From contig OZ026840.1 in assembly GCA_964023205.1 (NCBI GenBank), forward strand, positions 15,294,454-15,358,453: a stretch of 64,000 nucleotides of DNA, in the 5' to 3' direction. The notes beneath the pieces were generated by a model, which saw nothing but the letters and a program-made list of their open reading frames with translations, was not told the origin of the DNA and made no database searches. Both the position numbers and the translations under genes were made by a program. Within the stretch, counting starts at the first letter, position 1. Every line of letters starts with the position of its first letter. Source of the stretch: Lutraria lutraria. Its lineage: Eukaryota > Mollusca > Bivalvia > Venerida > Mactridae. Positions 1-12,188 of this stretch are shown here, piece by piece.

Positions 1-1
1 C

Positions 2-142
2 AACCGAAGTCTTAATGACGTCAGAATGAAGAATACACGCAAGAAGAACTTCATCGGCTGGTACGAAACCACCCCAATCGTTGTCTTCGGAGAATTGTGC
101 CGAGTGACTTTCTATATTCCGCAGAAAATTGATGATGGGTAA
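2..142 (+). CDS. 3'-terminal coding exon of an unidentified upstream gene (partial)
   Basis: An open frame from base 2 encodes 46 residues and ends at a TAA (140-142). An AATAAA lies at 179-184, a normal distance for 3'-end formation. The peptide ends with the motif YIPQKIDDG. The bases ATGGGTAAGT around the stop also resemble a strong splice donor (GT at 139-140), so an internal exon is possible, but stop plus polyadenylation signal favours a terminal exon. I do not recognise the family. The gene converges on the nucleoside hydrolase gene: the two stop codons are only 131 nt apart. Confidence 0.4.
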   Translation, partial: NRSLNDVRMKNTRKKNFIGWYETTPIVVFGELCRVTFYIPQKIDDG

Positions 143-178
143 GTCTTGTGCTCGCGCTTGATTATAAAATTCCTGTGA

Positions 179-184
179 AATAAA
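179..184 (+). promoter_or_regulatory. AATAAA polyadenylation signal
   Basis: Canonical hexamer 36 nt past the TAA at 140-142 on the same strand; it supports reading that exon as terminal. Confidence 0.4.
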
Positions 185-273
185 GCAAACGATTTGCATG
201 TGACAGATTTCTACATTTTCGTCTGTAAAGGTCCAAGCCCTCTATAGGCACATGCATGGAATATATGGTAAAA

Positions 274-3200
274 CTACATAATTAACTTCTGAAGTAGTCG
301 CAGAATAAAATTGTCATTAAGTTTTGTAACTATGTTCACATTGGGAGCGTGTTTAAACACGTTGGACCAATCAACAACTAGTTGACCACGTGTTAATGGC
401 GAGCTCAACTCTACGCATGCGTACACAGACTTCTGTTCAATAATGACGTCATCAAACATGGCGGCAGCTACAGCGTATTGATCAACAATCTCATAGTTTT
501 TGGCAACACTTTTGTCTAAGAATGGCTGATAAAAGTTAGTTATGACATTTTTCTCAATTTTGGCGAGAAATTGTCCAATGTCAGATGTAGAAAGTTGAAG
601 CGATCTATAACTATCCTGAAATTAAATGTGTTGATATGTAATGTTCGTGAGCATTAAAAATCCGTATTTGAAATTGCAGCAAACAGTAAAAAACAAACAA
701 TAGATGAAAGAGCTTTGCCGCTTCTACTAAGTAAATTTGATTATGATCATTCGCATCATAGGAAGGTGATGAGCATAGGCTGCATATATGTCAGTTTGAT
801 AAGACAACTGAGGTTTTAAATATCCAAAACATGTTTAGAAGACCGGATCTTCTCCAATTAAAAATACTACTTAATGTCGTGTACTGAATACTGTCTAATT
901 GTAAACAATGTTTCGGGGAATTGTGTTGTCTTTTTAAAATATTTTCTAAATATCATTTTCTCATCCATCGCATTATAATTAACTACCGCTTATTTTTCGG
1001 ATCGTTTTTTTTTGTGCTTATTCTGTATAACAATTTTCTTTGGTCAGAAAGGCATTCATGTTATCGAGAACTGGCTCAACACCTTTTCATTATAAAACCC
1101 GTCTGATTATAACGATCACGTATAGATAGTCTTATTAAAGATTATGACTGTTTTAATTGATTCTGAAGTTGGTCTAGTATCAATTTTTAATATCAACAAG
1201 ATGTGTTTTTGAAACAACGCCCCTTCCCAGTGACCTTGACCTTTGACCTACTGACCTGAAAATGCACAGGTCCTGTAGAGATTGTCATGAAGAACCAACA
1301 TATGAAGTTTGATGATTGTAGGTGGAAGCGTTTTGATTTTAGAGGCAAGGTTAAAGTTTGATACAAACAGACAGACAGGCTGACAAACAGGCTAACAACA
1401 ATATACCCACGATTTATCGATACGAGGGGCATAAAAATACATTACCCATGACAATGAATGACTTTCACACGTTTCCCAAGTAACCATAGTGATAGGTGAT
1501 CCAAGTTGATTCAGTACAACGTACGCAGCCTCTGGATCAGAATAAAAATTGAACTCGGCAGATGTTGTCATATTCCCCTTACCTGAATAGAATTCCACAT
1601 TATATGATTTTCATTTTTCGTCAAGTAGATCTAGTACATGTATATTATAATGTTAAACAACTCAGCATGTACTGTCAGATTTTGTATAAAACTAGTACAG
1701 CTGTACCTGACATAATGACCTTACAATTTGATCAGTTTTGATTACGTTAGTATGCTACAAAACTACTCCTTTTTCAGAATGCGTTAGTTCAAGCATTTCA
1801 AAACTATAAAACTCATTTGCCAATGGTCATTGAATGTTGTTTTTATTGAAATATTGCATCGCGGTAGGTACTAGTAACGGCTTACACGTATTTTATCGCC
1901 ATTGTCATTTTGCCCTGGCGATACAATGAACTCGATTCTTTCCATACATTCATTTGGAGATCAATTTCAGCGTTTTGAAGTAAACGATAATCAAAATCGT
2001 ACATAGTGCAAGACTTACAACTATGACAAGTATCTAGCATCTACAAGAACGTTCTATTTTGACGACAGGTTTGTGTAAGACTCATTAAATAGATACTGAT
2101 TTGAAATTTAAGAAAACAAGAAGAAAATATATATTTCAACTTTACCATGATGGTTTCCGCCCATTATGTAACAATGCTTGAACCGGGAGCCAACCTGAGA
2201 ATCCATTCTTATGGCCATGGCGATGTTTGTGAGCGGTCCAATACAAATCAGCGACACATCACCTAAATAAGTTGAATGGTTGTACGAAATGATTAATATA
2301 CAGTAAAACCTCACAGAACGACCGTCAAGATAATAAGATGATTTCTATGTAACGGACACTTACATATACATTACAACCTCTCTAGAGCGACCCTCTCTTG
2401 AACAACAACCTCCCTTCAACAACAGTATGATTTTCACACTGCACGATTTAACTATTAATTTAACCTCTCTAGAGCAACAACAATATAATTTTGCTACTCC
2501 CAAAGTGTGTTGCTTTGGAGAGGTTCCACTGTATTTTCAAAAACGGTATTGATCATGTAGTAAAACTCCACTCATACGACCGCCCCATAAGAACCATTTA
2601 TTTTCAAACTCGAACTCAAAATATTTGTGCATTGGAAGCTGATATAATAATGAGATGACTTGAATATGTATCGCTTCAATATATTGACCACTTCGTGGCA
2701 ATAATCAATTACAAACCGGGATTTGTTCTATATTGTATAACGATCATCTCAATCATTGGCCATTTTTCTTTTGTTCAACAGGTGGCCTTCAAACAGAGGT
2801 CATAATACTGGCATCGTGATTCGCTAAATAAAGTTTTCATATTTCATGGAAATGCATGATTGGAAAATGAACGATAGATGCGCATGACTTTCTATGTGGA
2901 CCAAAGCACTATGTTTTCTACAACAGCCATGCAAATGTTAAACTAGTTCCTGTTCTATGATGTAGTGCAAGTCTATGTTTACAAGTGTACTTTCAGTACT
3001 TTGATTTTACGTAATAAGTACAATACTTACCCTCATTTTCTTTCGAAATCCGACTCAGAGCAGATACGGCGTGTTCAGTTTGTAAATAGCTAGCGTCTGG
3101 AGCGTCGGCATCAGGCGCATCACCTAAGCCATCTTTTCCGTGATAATCATTGCACGGCTTCCTGTCGCCTAGCAACGGATCGTTACACCCAATATATACT

Positions 3201-4619
3201 GGAATCTGAAGAAATAAACGTTGGCTATAATATAATGCAAGATGTTTGCTGGATAAGCGTAGTCATCGTTTTTTTCTAAACTGTCAGGCAAAGTCCCAAA
3301 TTACTCTTTACACATTAAAGCCGCAATATGTCTTAAAATTGGAATTATTTTTAATGTGCAAAATACCTCGCGCAATATTGTGATATCAAAATGTTCTCAG
3401 AATGGTACAGAATGGACCCATATCTGATCTCATTTTATTGTTCCTTCATTGAGAAATAACTAACGGAAGCAATACACCGATCTCGAAGCTTATTGTTGCT
3501 TCAAAACCTTTTTGACATTCTATGAACTGACAACAAAATGTTTAATTCTACACTGAATAGAGCTTTTTTCCATTCTCTTGATCGATCAACAGCATTGCAC
3601 TTTGCCAAGTGAGTATATCGAGTGTATTTTAAAATAAATCTTAATTTTCTTCACTCTGTACAGAGAATCATTCCTGCATCAAAATCTTTCAAAACGAAAT
3701 TGAAATGACAGCTTGAGCTGATAAAAGACACCCATCTCATAGACCGTATACCAAGCAAACACTGAGCCCATCCGCTGAGGTCTTAATGGGGACCGTAAGG
3801 TGGTCTGGGGACATGTAGTTCGTGATTTAGAATACTGGGCGTGTTTGGTTGAAGATTTTTGGTCTAAAGCAATGGTAACACACATTTTGTTCAGATGTTC
3901 CACGGGGACAGATACTCGCAGAGAACTAAGTAACAACTGGTACATAATATACAAACAATGGTTAGGTCATCTCCCCGGCCTAACTGTTTTAAGATTAAAC
4001 TTATTTATGTTACATCGATTGTAGAACAAGTTCTTACAACTTATATTAACTATACACTCGATGACTGCTTTCTGGATTCTGACGAGTACTCAGTACCAGT
4101 GATTGTGATCAGGTCAAATTCCGCCTCTACAGTTCAAAACAGGCGTAATATCAGAAAGGTACAGTACGTTAAACCTCTGAAAACTGTGCCCCTTCCGGAC
4201 TAGGCCAGAAGTCTGATTTTCTGAGAACTTTTGATTAAATTCTGAAAAAAATGGGACATGAACAATCTTCCGGATATCCATTCTATACATAGCGTGACGT
4301 CACTACGTTTGTCTAACATAGCGCTACCGTAGTGTACACATTGCCGGTTATCTGGAAATTCCAGATTTCAGGGCGTCTGTATTTCAGGGGTTTTCTGTAA
4401 ATATTTGTTGTTTTTCATGCAAACACTTACGTCTAATCTATTGACCACTTTTAAAATACGCAGAACATTTAATCCAACTTGATGTGCTTCCGCGTTGCCA
4501 ATAACACACGTGATCCCAACTACTTCCACATCCGGGTTCGTCAGTGCGATTAGAATCGCTTGGGCGTCATCTACACCGGCATCAGTGTCAATTAGAAGTT
4601 TTCTTTTCTTGTCGGACAT
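274..4619 (-). CDS. Inosine-uridine preferring nucleoside hydrolase, 5 exons, complete
   Basis: Exons: 4619-4431, 3205-3031, 2262-2146, 1582-1446, 615-274 (stop 276-274). Every intron is GT-AG and the phases (0,1,1,0) join into 319 residues, the usual family size. Family hallmarks appear in order: the N-terminal Ca2+-binding DTDAGVDD (residues 11-18), HGKDGLGD (85-92), IGPLTNIA (129-136), MGGN (155-158) and the N-M-T...[12 protein letters not shown] block (164-180). D251 in exon 5 (VDQYAVA) fits the late metal-ligand Asp. The residue before it is Val, whereas the Crithidia-type IU-NH has a catalytic His there, so leaving-group activation may differ. Known family role: hydrolysis of the N-glycosidic bond of ribonucleosides in purine/pyrimidine salvage. 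There is no signal peptide, so it is probably cytosolic. Mammals lack this family; many invertebrates keep it. The start is the ATG six residues before the conserved beta strand. Substrate preference cannot be read from sequence. Confidence 0.92.
1195..1438 (+). repeat. Dispersed 'gaccttgacctttgacc' repeat
   Basis: Lies in intron 4 of the nucleoside hydrolase gene. It has gaccttgacctttgacc, a cagacagacaggc run and the end gatacgaggggcataaa. The same element in reverse is at 41503-41665; related blocks are at 44030-44230, 51660-52140 and 59930-60010. Confidence 0.6.
2366..2533 (+). mobile_element. TA-flanked MITE, family A
   Basis: Copy of a roughly 165-190 bp non-autonomous element bounded by TACAGTGCAACCTCTCC and its inverse, here diverged at the left end (tacattacaacctctct). 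The body carries 'gagcaacaacctc' subrepeats. Intron 2 of the nucleoside hydrolase gene. Confidence 0.6.
2890..3005 (+). repeat. Dispersed repeat R (contains a 'tttcagtactttg' end)
   Basis: Shares 'gccatgcaaatgttaaactagttcc...gtgcaagtctatg...ctttcagtactttga' with 29700-29885 and 53440-53620 (same strand) and 25095-25260 and 28022-28150 (reverse). It abuts the donor of exon 2 of the nucleoside hydrolase gene. Confidence 0.5.
3206..4430 (-). other. Intron 1 of the nucleoside hydrolase gene
   Basis: A 1225-nt intron with GTAAGT donor and TTCAG acceptor. It contains opposite-strand open frames at 3800-4024 and 3958-4203 that I could not match to any family. They may be remnants of an inserted sequence; I see no splice support. 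Confidence 0.6.
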
Positions 4620-5108
4620 CTTGTGAAAAGTGAGTGTCGGTCTACAACGGAAATCAAATGCTAAAAAGTGTTATAGACAACACTACGGTCATCTAGTTAT
4701 ATCAGAATGAAACTGCATCTGATTATCATATTTTTGATGATTTCAGCATGTTGTAAAACGAAGAATTGTGAACTTTTTGCCGGGAACAAGGTCGCGAAAT
4801 AAAGATTACGCGATGTTAGTGTTTAATGAAATCAATGGACAATCTCGTGTGTCGATGTGCCATGAATAAAATCAACCTAAAGTAGAATAATTTAAACGTT
4901 ATTTCATTGGTACACACGTACAACTGATGGACGGTTAATTGTTACACGTTCTGATATTAACACAGAGAAATCCTCTCGAAAAACATTATTAAAAATTCCC
5001 TGTAAAAACACACCAATTAAACACACCGAAAATGACCAAACCGATAACAACTGAAATCAATAAATTGTGGACAAAGAATTAAAAAAAAACTTATACACGC
5101 CTATTAAA

Positions 5109-5411
5109 GATTTGTTTGTTTCATCGGGTTTAACGACATTTTCAACATTATTTCAGTCACATCGTGGCGGGCAGTTATCCTAACCAACTTTCCTGGACTT
5201 CGTTCAGGCCTTAACCAGTACTAACCACATTCTATCCGTAAGCTTCTGCCAAGCTACACCACATAATTCAGAGGTGGAGAACAATTTAACATAGGATGTA
5301 ATATCTTCAGTCAAATTTGTCATGGACAGTGTGAGCCTCGCCCGGGGTTCGAACTCACAACCTCTCGATCAGTAGACAAACGCTCTAACCACTGATCTAA
5401 CCGGGTGGGCT
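5109..5411 (-). mobile_element. tRNA-derived SINE, family 1, near full length
   Basis: Read on the minus strand it starts with a tRNA-like head with an A-box like TTAGATCAGTGGTTAGAGC and a B-box GAGTTCGAACCCCGG, followed by a non-tRNA body and a tail ending in ...gttaaacccgatgaaacaaac. A second copy is at 62905-63201 and a headless one at 14911-15121. Confidence 0.75.
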
Positions 5412-6021
5412 CTATTAAAGATTTATTTCCGGAAAAAAATCGTTGGATTAATTCTTTGTTCATTAGTATATATAGATGCTTACATTTTAAAACGCACATG
5501 TATGCTATAACAATAAGATATAATAATGAAATGAAACAAGAAAATATCCTTACTTATATGATTACGCCAGTATCCAATGATAAACTTGACATAATCGGAT
5601 ACTTGAGAAGTCAAACCTAAAACTAGCGTGTGATTATTTATGACTGACCACGAAGCAAGGTACGTCTGTTTAGATAGCAGTGGGCGGATCCGGTATCAAC
5701 CTCTCTATGGCCAGGCAGGCAAACATAAAAGGGAACTGATCAAAATCATTCAATGTAGAGGAATTTTCGATCATGTCAAGCTGAAACTTATGCATGGTTG
5801 TATCGGTATAGTAATACGTCGATGATACTGTACGTTAATGTCTCACATAGCGAGTACCTAAATACGAATACCGCCTCAATATAACGGTCACTCACTTTCG
5901 GACTTATTGTAAAATGGATAATCATGGTTTATTTAAAGTCGGACTGAATAATAAGATCCGTTTAATGTTGAAGATGTATTTTTTTCATTGAGTGTACAGT
6001 CTTTACTACGGGGCCATACAA

Positions 6022-6306
6022 TGAGAGGGCCGCGGTCCAATGGCTACATATACTGCGCTGTACTTGTAACACACAGTGACATACCCTATGATCCGGGTTC
6101 GAATCTCGGCCGTGGCAGATCATGTCTCCTTCTGTGAAAATTTGATAAAAAAATCAAGTTTCCTACGTATGTGAAGAAGTTGTCGCTTCTTTGTGGAAGA
6201 GAGGGTAAGTTAGTACTGGTTAGAATACAGTCCAGGGAAATTGGTTAGGTGAATCGACCGCCGCATATAACTGAAAGATTGTTGAAAAACGGCGTTTAAT
6301 CCACTG
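6022..6306 (+). mobile_element. tRNA-headed SINE, family 2
   Basis: B-box ccgggttcgaatctcgg at about 6076-6096, a body with 'ttagtactggttagaatacag', and a tail 'ctgaaagattgttgaaaaacggcgtttaa' like other mollusc SINE tails. The A-box is degenerate. A related copy is at 31580-31856. Confidence 0.6.
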
Positions 6307-6769
6307 AAACACTGTTCAACAAGCTAGGGTTCTATTCTGTACGTTTATAGAAATACAATGTATCTAATATACAATGTAGTAAAAATATGTCATATGTCGG
6401 ATTGCTATTGCTTGGTGCTCCTTTACCCCGCCCCCTCCCCAAGAAATGAAGTAAAGGCAGTGTCAAACCCACTTTACCTTACGCTTAAGTTTACAAGCAC
6501 TCCACCCCGTATAAAATTCAGGATCCGTCCTTGTATATATAGTATATCTACATGTATGTACAAATGTAAACGTGTTATTGAATAGTCCAATGTTTATAGT
6601 ACACGGCTGTGATAAAACCACGTACAATATAAAAAACGTTTTTAAAAATGAACTACGCATGGGGCGCCTGTGGGTGAATTTTAAGTCCCGGACAAGAACA
6701 TGACAGTGTAAAAATTACAAAATGCACCAATACGTTACTAATTGAAAAGCATTTTGGTAAACGCGTGTT

Positions 6770-7105
6770 GCTGTGTAATATTCCATGAAACTTAATATAT
6801 TATTATTAGAGCGTGATACGTTGAAGAGTATTTATCAAGAACCATAACTTTATCATGCATTTTGACTAAATTATCTCCCCTTTTCAACTTAGAAAATTGT
6901 CACGTTCTCTGCAACTCACAATAACTTGAAAAATATTAAAGAGAACCCCATGAAACTTGATATACTGGTAGAGTGTGACTAGAGGAAGTGCAGTGATCAA
7001 GAACCAGAAGTCTATCATGCATTTTGACAGAATTATCCCCCCTTTTTTAAATTAGAAAAATGGTCACTTTTGTTGTTACTGAAGTAATTTGAGAAGTATT
7101 TTGTT
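6770..7105. repeat. Two-copy tandem repeat, unit about 165 bp
   Basis: 'ccatgaaactt(a/g)ata' recurs at 6783 and about 6948, each followed by 'tcaagaacca', 'atcatgcattttgac' and 'attatc(t/c)cccctttt' at matching spacing. Divergence between copies is considerable. Confidence 0.55.
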
Positions 7106-8137
7106 GTAATGTGGCTTGCAGTGGATTTGTAGCTTACACAGGCTAGAAAGTAACATTAATTTATGCTTCCTTAATTATGCTTTATCTGCTTTAACTGACC
7201 AACAAAAATACTTGGCGGGGAATATCAATTCGACGAATTTGCTTGTTTCACAAGGTTTTTCTTATGACAAATTTGCTTCTTTTTGTTTTTATCCTTCATC
7301 ATTTTACTCCAGTCAGTTGTTTCGAGAATGTGACATGCTCGTTCAGTCTTGAAAAATACAAATGTTTATAACAGTTTTTTTTCATAATTCACTAGTTATC
7401 AAGTTCAATATTAAAATAACATCCATTCATAAGTCACAGACAGTACAACTACAATACTCTAGTTACTATATTAGCCAACTGTGATTTAAACACGAATCCA
7501 TTGTTAGACTAACGTGCTTCATTTTTAATGTATTTGTTTGTATCGGAATCCCTGGGGTTAAGTGTAAGGTCGGGTCTAAGAAACAAGTTATCATCCCATC
7601 CCAGTATATTTGTTACAGATCATTGTAAGGCGGTACTCTCCATAAGACTGTATTTTGTACCAGACAAAATCCACACACACGAGAGTCAATGAATCCTGGC
7701 ACATGGCCCAATATCGGCAAAACTCGGGAAAAAGCAAGGGAACTAGAAAATGTAAATGATTTATCCATACGATGCAATGGTATAATTATTGTGCATCTTG
7801 TTCCAAACAGTAAGACTTTGAATAAAGTATATTACATAGACTTTTTATTAAAATACCTCAAGCCTAAGATAGCTAAAATGCGACCAGGGTTTCTTTAGGA
7901 ACGTCCACTTAATTTTCAAGAAAGCGCTGCGTACCATAAGGTGACATTTGTGATGTCACTACTGAGTCTGAGAGAGATGAGCTGGGAGGTATAGCCACTG
8001 GAAGAACCATAACTTGTTGGTCGGTACAATGATTAAGAAGAACTATTTAGTGCTGTTGTCGGAGGTGTAAGACGCATCAACGATTGACACTTAGCAAACG
8101 GAATATGCAAGTTACCATAAAGATGGAAGTCCACAAA

Positions 8138-8206
8138 AAACTGGTTCCCGTTGACGTGTGTGTACAAAGCCTTTGGTGCACTGCATCATGGAACGGGAAC
8201 CAGTTT
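8138..8206. mobile_element. 69-bp TIR element (AAACTGGTTCCCGTT)
   Basis: Bounded by AAACTGGTTCCCGTT and its exact inverse, with flanking direct repeats aagtccac/aagtcaac. A copy of the same length at 29560-29628 differs at only two positions. Confidence 0.65.
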
Positions 8207-9107
8207 AAGTCAACCATTGAACACACAGGGTGTTACTTTGAATGAATATAGACTGGTTCATTCACTTTTTGGTCTGGTATATATTTTATAAGCCATGTGA
8301 CAGGACTTATTGGCTGACCCTCGTAGTTCAATTCAGACGTACATCTTAGGCCTTCTTCCACTGTGAAAACTTGAGAAGTCGCCAAAATGACCCCAGTTTT
8401 AGTGAGACTTTTCACCCCAGAGAAAATCAAAACTGCAATGTAGACTTATACAACCAGTACTATTTTTTCAACGCAAATGTATGGATAAGCGGCGTCAGGT
8501 GGTTGTACGTAGAAAAAGGAATGTGTCACTTAGTATTCGCTTCTAAAAATGTTTGCCTATTCAAATTAACCTGGCAAATCACATTTGATCCTGGAATTTA
8601 GAGCAGAAAAAGGCTATACTTAAAATATTTAATGTTGGTAATGTTCAAAGCTGGGAATATCAAATGAACATTAATTTTGGTTTAAGACGTAATTTTGTAT
8701 TATACATGTTGTTGGCGTCTGATTACAATACAAGACATCTGTTTTCTTTAACTGCTATATTAGCAAAACACAGCAGGAAATACTACCCATGTAAAATATT
8801 AAATAACAGTGTGAGATTACGATGGAGTGCAAATAATTCAAATGAGCATAGTTAATCTTTAATATATAAGATTTATATATAAGACACGAAATAAAATGTG
8901 TGAAGAAGAAATCAGAAAAAATAATATCAAAACACAACATTATAACATACTTCAACATTTAAACAGAAAATGTAACACTTAAGCAACACAACATAACTTC
9001 AAATATAAAATATGTGAATTGTTCTTTAAGCATTCCTTGAAAAATTGTCAAACAAAAGGCATCAAGTGTGACATACAGAAATACTGTTATAATTACAGGC
9101 TAGTATG

Positions 9108-9200
9108 TATATATCGAGGGCTCAGCGCAACACTATCGTAACTTGTTCTTATTTCAATATGAGTTACGACACTCTTGCGTTGAACCCTTGATATGTACAT
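9108..9200. repeat. Imperfect palindrome (fold-back element)
   Basis: The left arm 'tatcgagggctcagcgcaac' pairs with the right arm 'gttgaacccttgatat', and the inner 'cgtaactt' pairs with 'gagttacg'. It is probably a small MITE and lies directly beside a half copy of MITE A. Confidence 0.5.
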
Positions 9201-9262
9201 GTACAGTGTGACCTCTCCAAAATTATGTTCTTGTTGAGAGGTTGTTGCTCTAGAGAGGTTTA
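9201..9262 (-). mobile_element. MITE family A, truncated half copy
   Basis: It retains the 'acagtgtgacctctcca' end, then jumps directly to 'gttgagaggttgttgctctagagaggttta', so it is a partial copy. Confidence 0.5.
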
Positions 9263-9608
9263 ATTACTGGTAATAGCTGAACAGTCCAGTGGTTGTGCTG
9301 CATTTGTAAACTCAGTGGTGTGACTGCTCCAAGAGCAAAAAGGCTGAAATACCCTAACCCCACCCCTTCATGCTTGCAGAAACATCATTTTTGAGTAGGT
9401 CAGACTGAATCTGGACACTTTTGTTTCAATCATTTTAAGACAAAAAAGAGGAAATCAGCTGAAAGGAGGAAGAATCACACCCCTGATTAACTGTACATGA
9501 TTAAGTTACTCATTATATTCAAATAAGTGGTTAAAGAACATAAATACAGTAAAACTTAGTTATCTCGAGGAGTCATCAGAACAGACATAATGCTCGATAT
9601 AAACCAAG

Positions 9609-9774
9609 TACAGTACACCATTCCAGAGTGGCCCTCCCTTGAGCAACAATATCCCTTCAACAACAGCATTATTATTTCCCACTACAAGATCTAACTATTG
9701 ATTTAACCTCTCTAGAGCAATAAGCTCTAAACAACAACATATATTTGTGATGCTCTGGAGAGGATGCACTGTAC
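9609..9774 (+). mobile_element. MITE family A
   Basis: Begins tacagtacaccattccagagtggccc and ends ctctggagaggatgcactgta. It lies 3' of the zinc-finger gene and could fall in its 3' UTR. Confidence 0.65.
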
Positions 9775-10163
9775 TAAAAATATAGAGGTTATTATGCATT
9801 TGTTGAAAACTGATGGAACTTTATAATCAACTCAAGATAGGGTGTGTGTGTGTGCTCGCGATATCGATGCTCGTAATAATGAATGTATACTGTAGTTTGA
9901 TCTGAACTAGTGAGTATATTCACCATCTGTTGAGTTTCTTCTAAAGTGGTTAAAATAGCAAACCTTACTAGACCTAATGGACAATAGTAATAAAGGATTC
10001 CAGATTGGACAAGTTCTAGCTTCCAGACATTTATATACAAAAATATTTCTGAATATATCAAATAAAAATCTTGACTGTCTGACAAATATATCTGGATATA
10101 GGTGATTTATAGTAAGAGAGATCAAGGTTTGAGAGTTCCCATTGATGGTAGAATCAGATTATC

Positions 10164-12188
10164 CTAAGTATTTTCTATAATACACTGGTCATGTAATACA
10201 GCACCGCCCTCATCCATTTGATGACTTAATATATTCCCAGTATTGTCAGATTCCACAGCTTGTATGAAATCTGCCACGTGACCACTGTCAATTTCACTAA
10301 ACTCCAGAGACTGCATGAAGAATATACCTTTATCCTTGTCATGAAATATATTAGGTGAGGCCAGATTGGAAAGTGTAAGTCCACTAACATGGCTGGAAGA
10401 ATCACTTATTGAATTGCCACTAGACTTCCTTGATCTGTCATTATGTTCCGAGTTTCCACTCATTTGCCTGTGTCGTATTTTATCCAGTCTCGACATGAAA
10501 TGACCTTCATTGAAATGATCATTTCTAATATCTAGATAGCATTCTTGACCATGGTCTGAAAGTCTCCTAGACTTTTCCGAAGAGCCACTGGAATTTCTAG
10601 ATTTCCGACCACTCACATTTCTCGACCTCACGACTTTCAATCTTGACAATTGTGAATCAGGTTTTTCAAGTTCATTGTCATCTCCAATGACTGTACCTCC
10701 CCTTCCCTTCAGACCATCAGAAGCCACTAAATCAATGTTCCTAGAATGCTCACCATCGTGTGCTTTTACATTTTGATCATTGGCTATTTGGTATGTGGCT
10801 GTACTAAGTCTGCCAGAAGCCTCGGTAGAGCACATTGGTATTAGAGGTAAGGTAACAATGTTGCTATGAGGCATAACAATTTGCTGAGAAAAGCCAATCT
10901 GGTCACCAGATGATGAACACGTTTTAAAACTGATCTGAATCTGCGAGGGTAGATCTTCATTAGGTTCTGAGTTTGAATCCAATACAGGAACATAGCTCAC
11001 TGGTTCTACTGTTTGATTAGTTGGAAAATTATGAGCACTTTCTGAATGGCCCATATCATTATTTGCTACCACAAAACTACCCGAGGACACTTGCGAAGAG
11101 GGTAATGTTTCAACTTCATTAGCATAGTTTTCAACAGTAGGATTAAGGTTTGACTTAGCAATTTTGTAAACTACACCATCATCATAATTCCTCTTCTGAT
11201 TACTTTCCATAAACTGCACATTTTGAACATTCTTCAACTGATTAACAATTGCTTCAGAATTCCTCATTGGTCCATTTTGTAACACTCTTGGAGAAACATT
11301 TACAGCACGCTCACTATTGTTTTTGATTCCAATTTCAGTGTTTCTACTTTTTGTTTGTTCATTTACACTTGGTGCAACATTTACATTACCTTCATCCACA
11401 ACATTTCTACTTCTTTCTTGAGTTTCTGTGACAAGATCACGTCCAGTGGCATTTGGATTTACATTAACAAATGAACCAGTATTCATAACAGCATTATTAT
11501 TATCATTAGTAGGAGCTTGAATCACAACAATTCCTTCATTTGTCACAATTTGATATTCTTGTACGTACTTTGTACCTGCATGAGATGCTGACACAGTATT
11601 AATAGTATCAGCTGGAAGGCCAACTTTGTTACCTGTGGGGACATTGAGAGCAGTTTGAGTCAAAACCTCTTTTGGAAGCTGGGAAATTTGGCTTGCATTA
11701 GAGATATGTTGCCCAGGAACAATCACTGAAGACTGTGGCAAAGACGGGGTCGGTTGTTGCATTAAGGGAAGGATTCCTTGACCTTGTATCAAACTTTGAG
11801 GATTACCTTGACATTTGAAGACTGGAATCACAGGAACAAGTTGCTGATCTGCTGTCATTACATAATTAGGTTGGTTCAAATCTATATGAAATGTATACTG
11901 AGATGACTTATCATTACTGCTTTCTTTCATTCCATGCTGTAACTGGGGCTGTAAAATAAGCTGCTGAAGTTGACCTTGATTACTGTGACCTTGACCTAAT
12001 TGCTGATGGCCTTGACCCACTAACTGTGAACCAGTATTACTCTGCAACAGGTCACATCTGATCCCTGGAGATTGACCTTGACCTTGAACTGGCTGACTTT
12101 GACCTAGTTGTTGAAAATTGTGACCTCTAGCAGATGGAAGAATTGTGCTGCTTGGTGTAGCTTGCTGCACTGTATGACCTTCAGGAGT
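10164..12188 (-). other. Giant last exon: Q/N/S-rich tail (residues 460-1133)
   Basis: The 674-residue tail starts with repeated G-Q-G-Q/L-G-Q runs, continues as N/S/V-rich sequence, then has a basic-serine stretch with kinase-site-like motifs (GRKSRNSSG, SRRLSD, SRKSSG) and ends with an acidic hydrophobic segment (LEFSEIDSG...FIQAVESD) that could be an activation segment. There is no disulfide or membrane signal. The acceptor is AACGATTTCAG before codon ACT. Confidence 0.85.

Larger units (their letters stand above)
4620..10163. other. Intergenic region between two minus-strand genes
   Basis: It holds the upstream side of the nucleoside hydrolase gene and the downstream side of the zinc-finger gene. 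Recognisable contents are two SINEs, a two-copy tandem repeat at 6770-7105, a 69-bp inverted-repeat element at 8138-8206, a fold-back at 9108-9200, and two family A MITE copies. I find no supportable gene; the 60-80 codon open frames here look like chance. Confidence 0.6.

Noticed and set aside
3800..4203. Two overlapping plus-strand frames in the nucleoside hydrolase intron
   Set aside because: No recognisable family, no splice or promoter support. They may be an inserted relic, but I cannot show it.
5340..5411. tRNA gene at the head of the SINE
   Set aside because: A- and B-boxes are present but the same sequence recurs with a conserved non-tRNA body and tail, and acceptor-stem pairing is not convincing.
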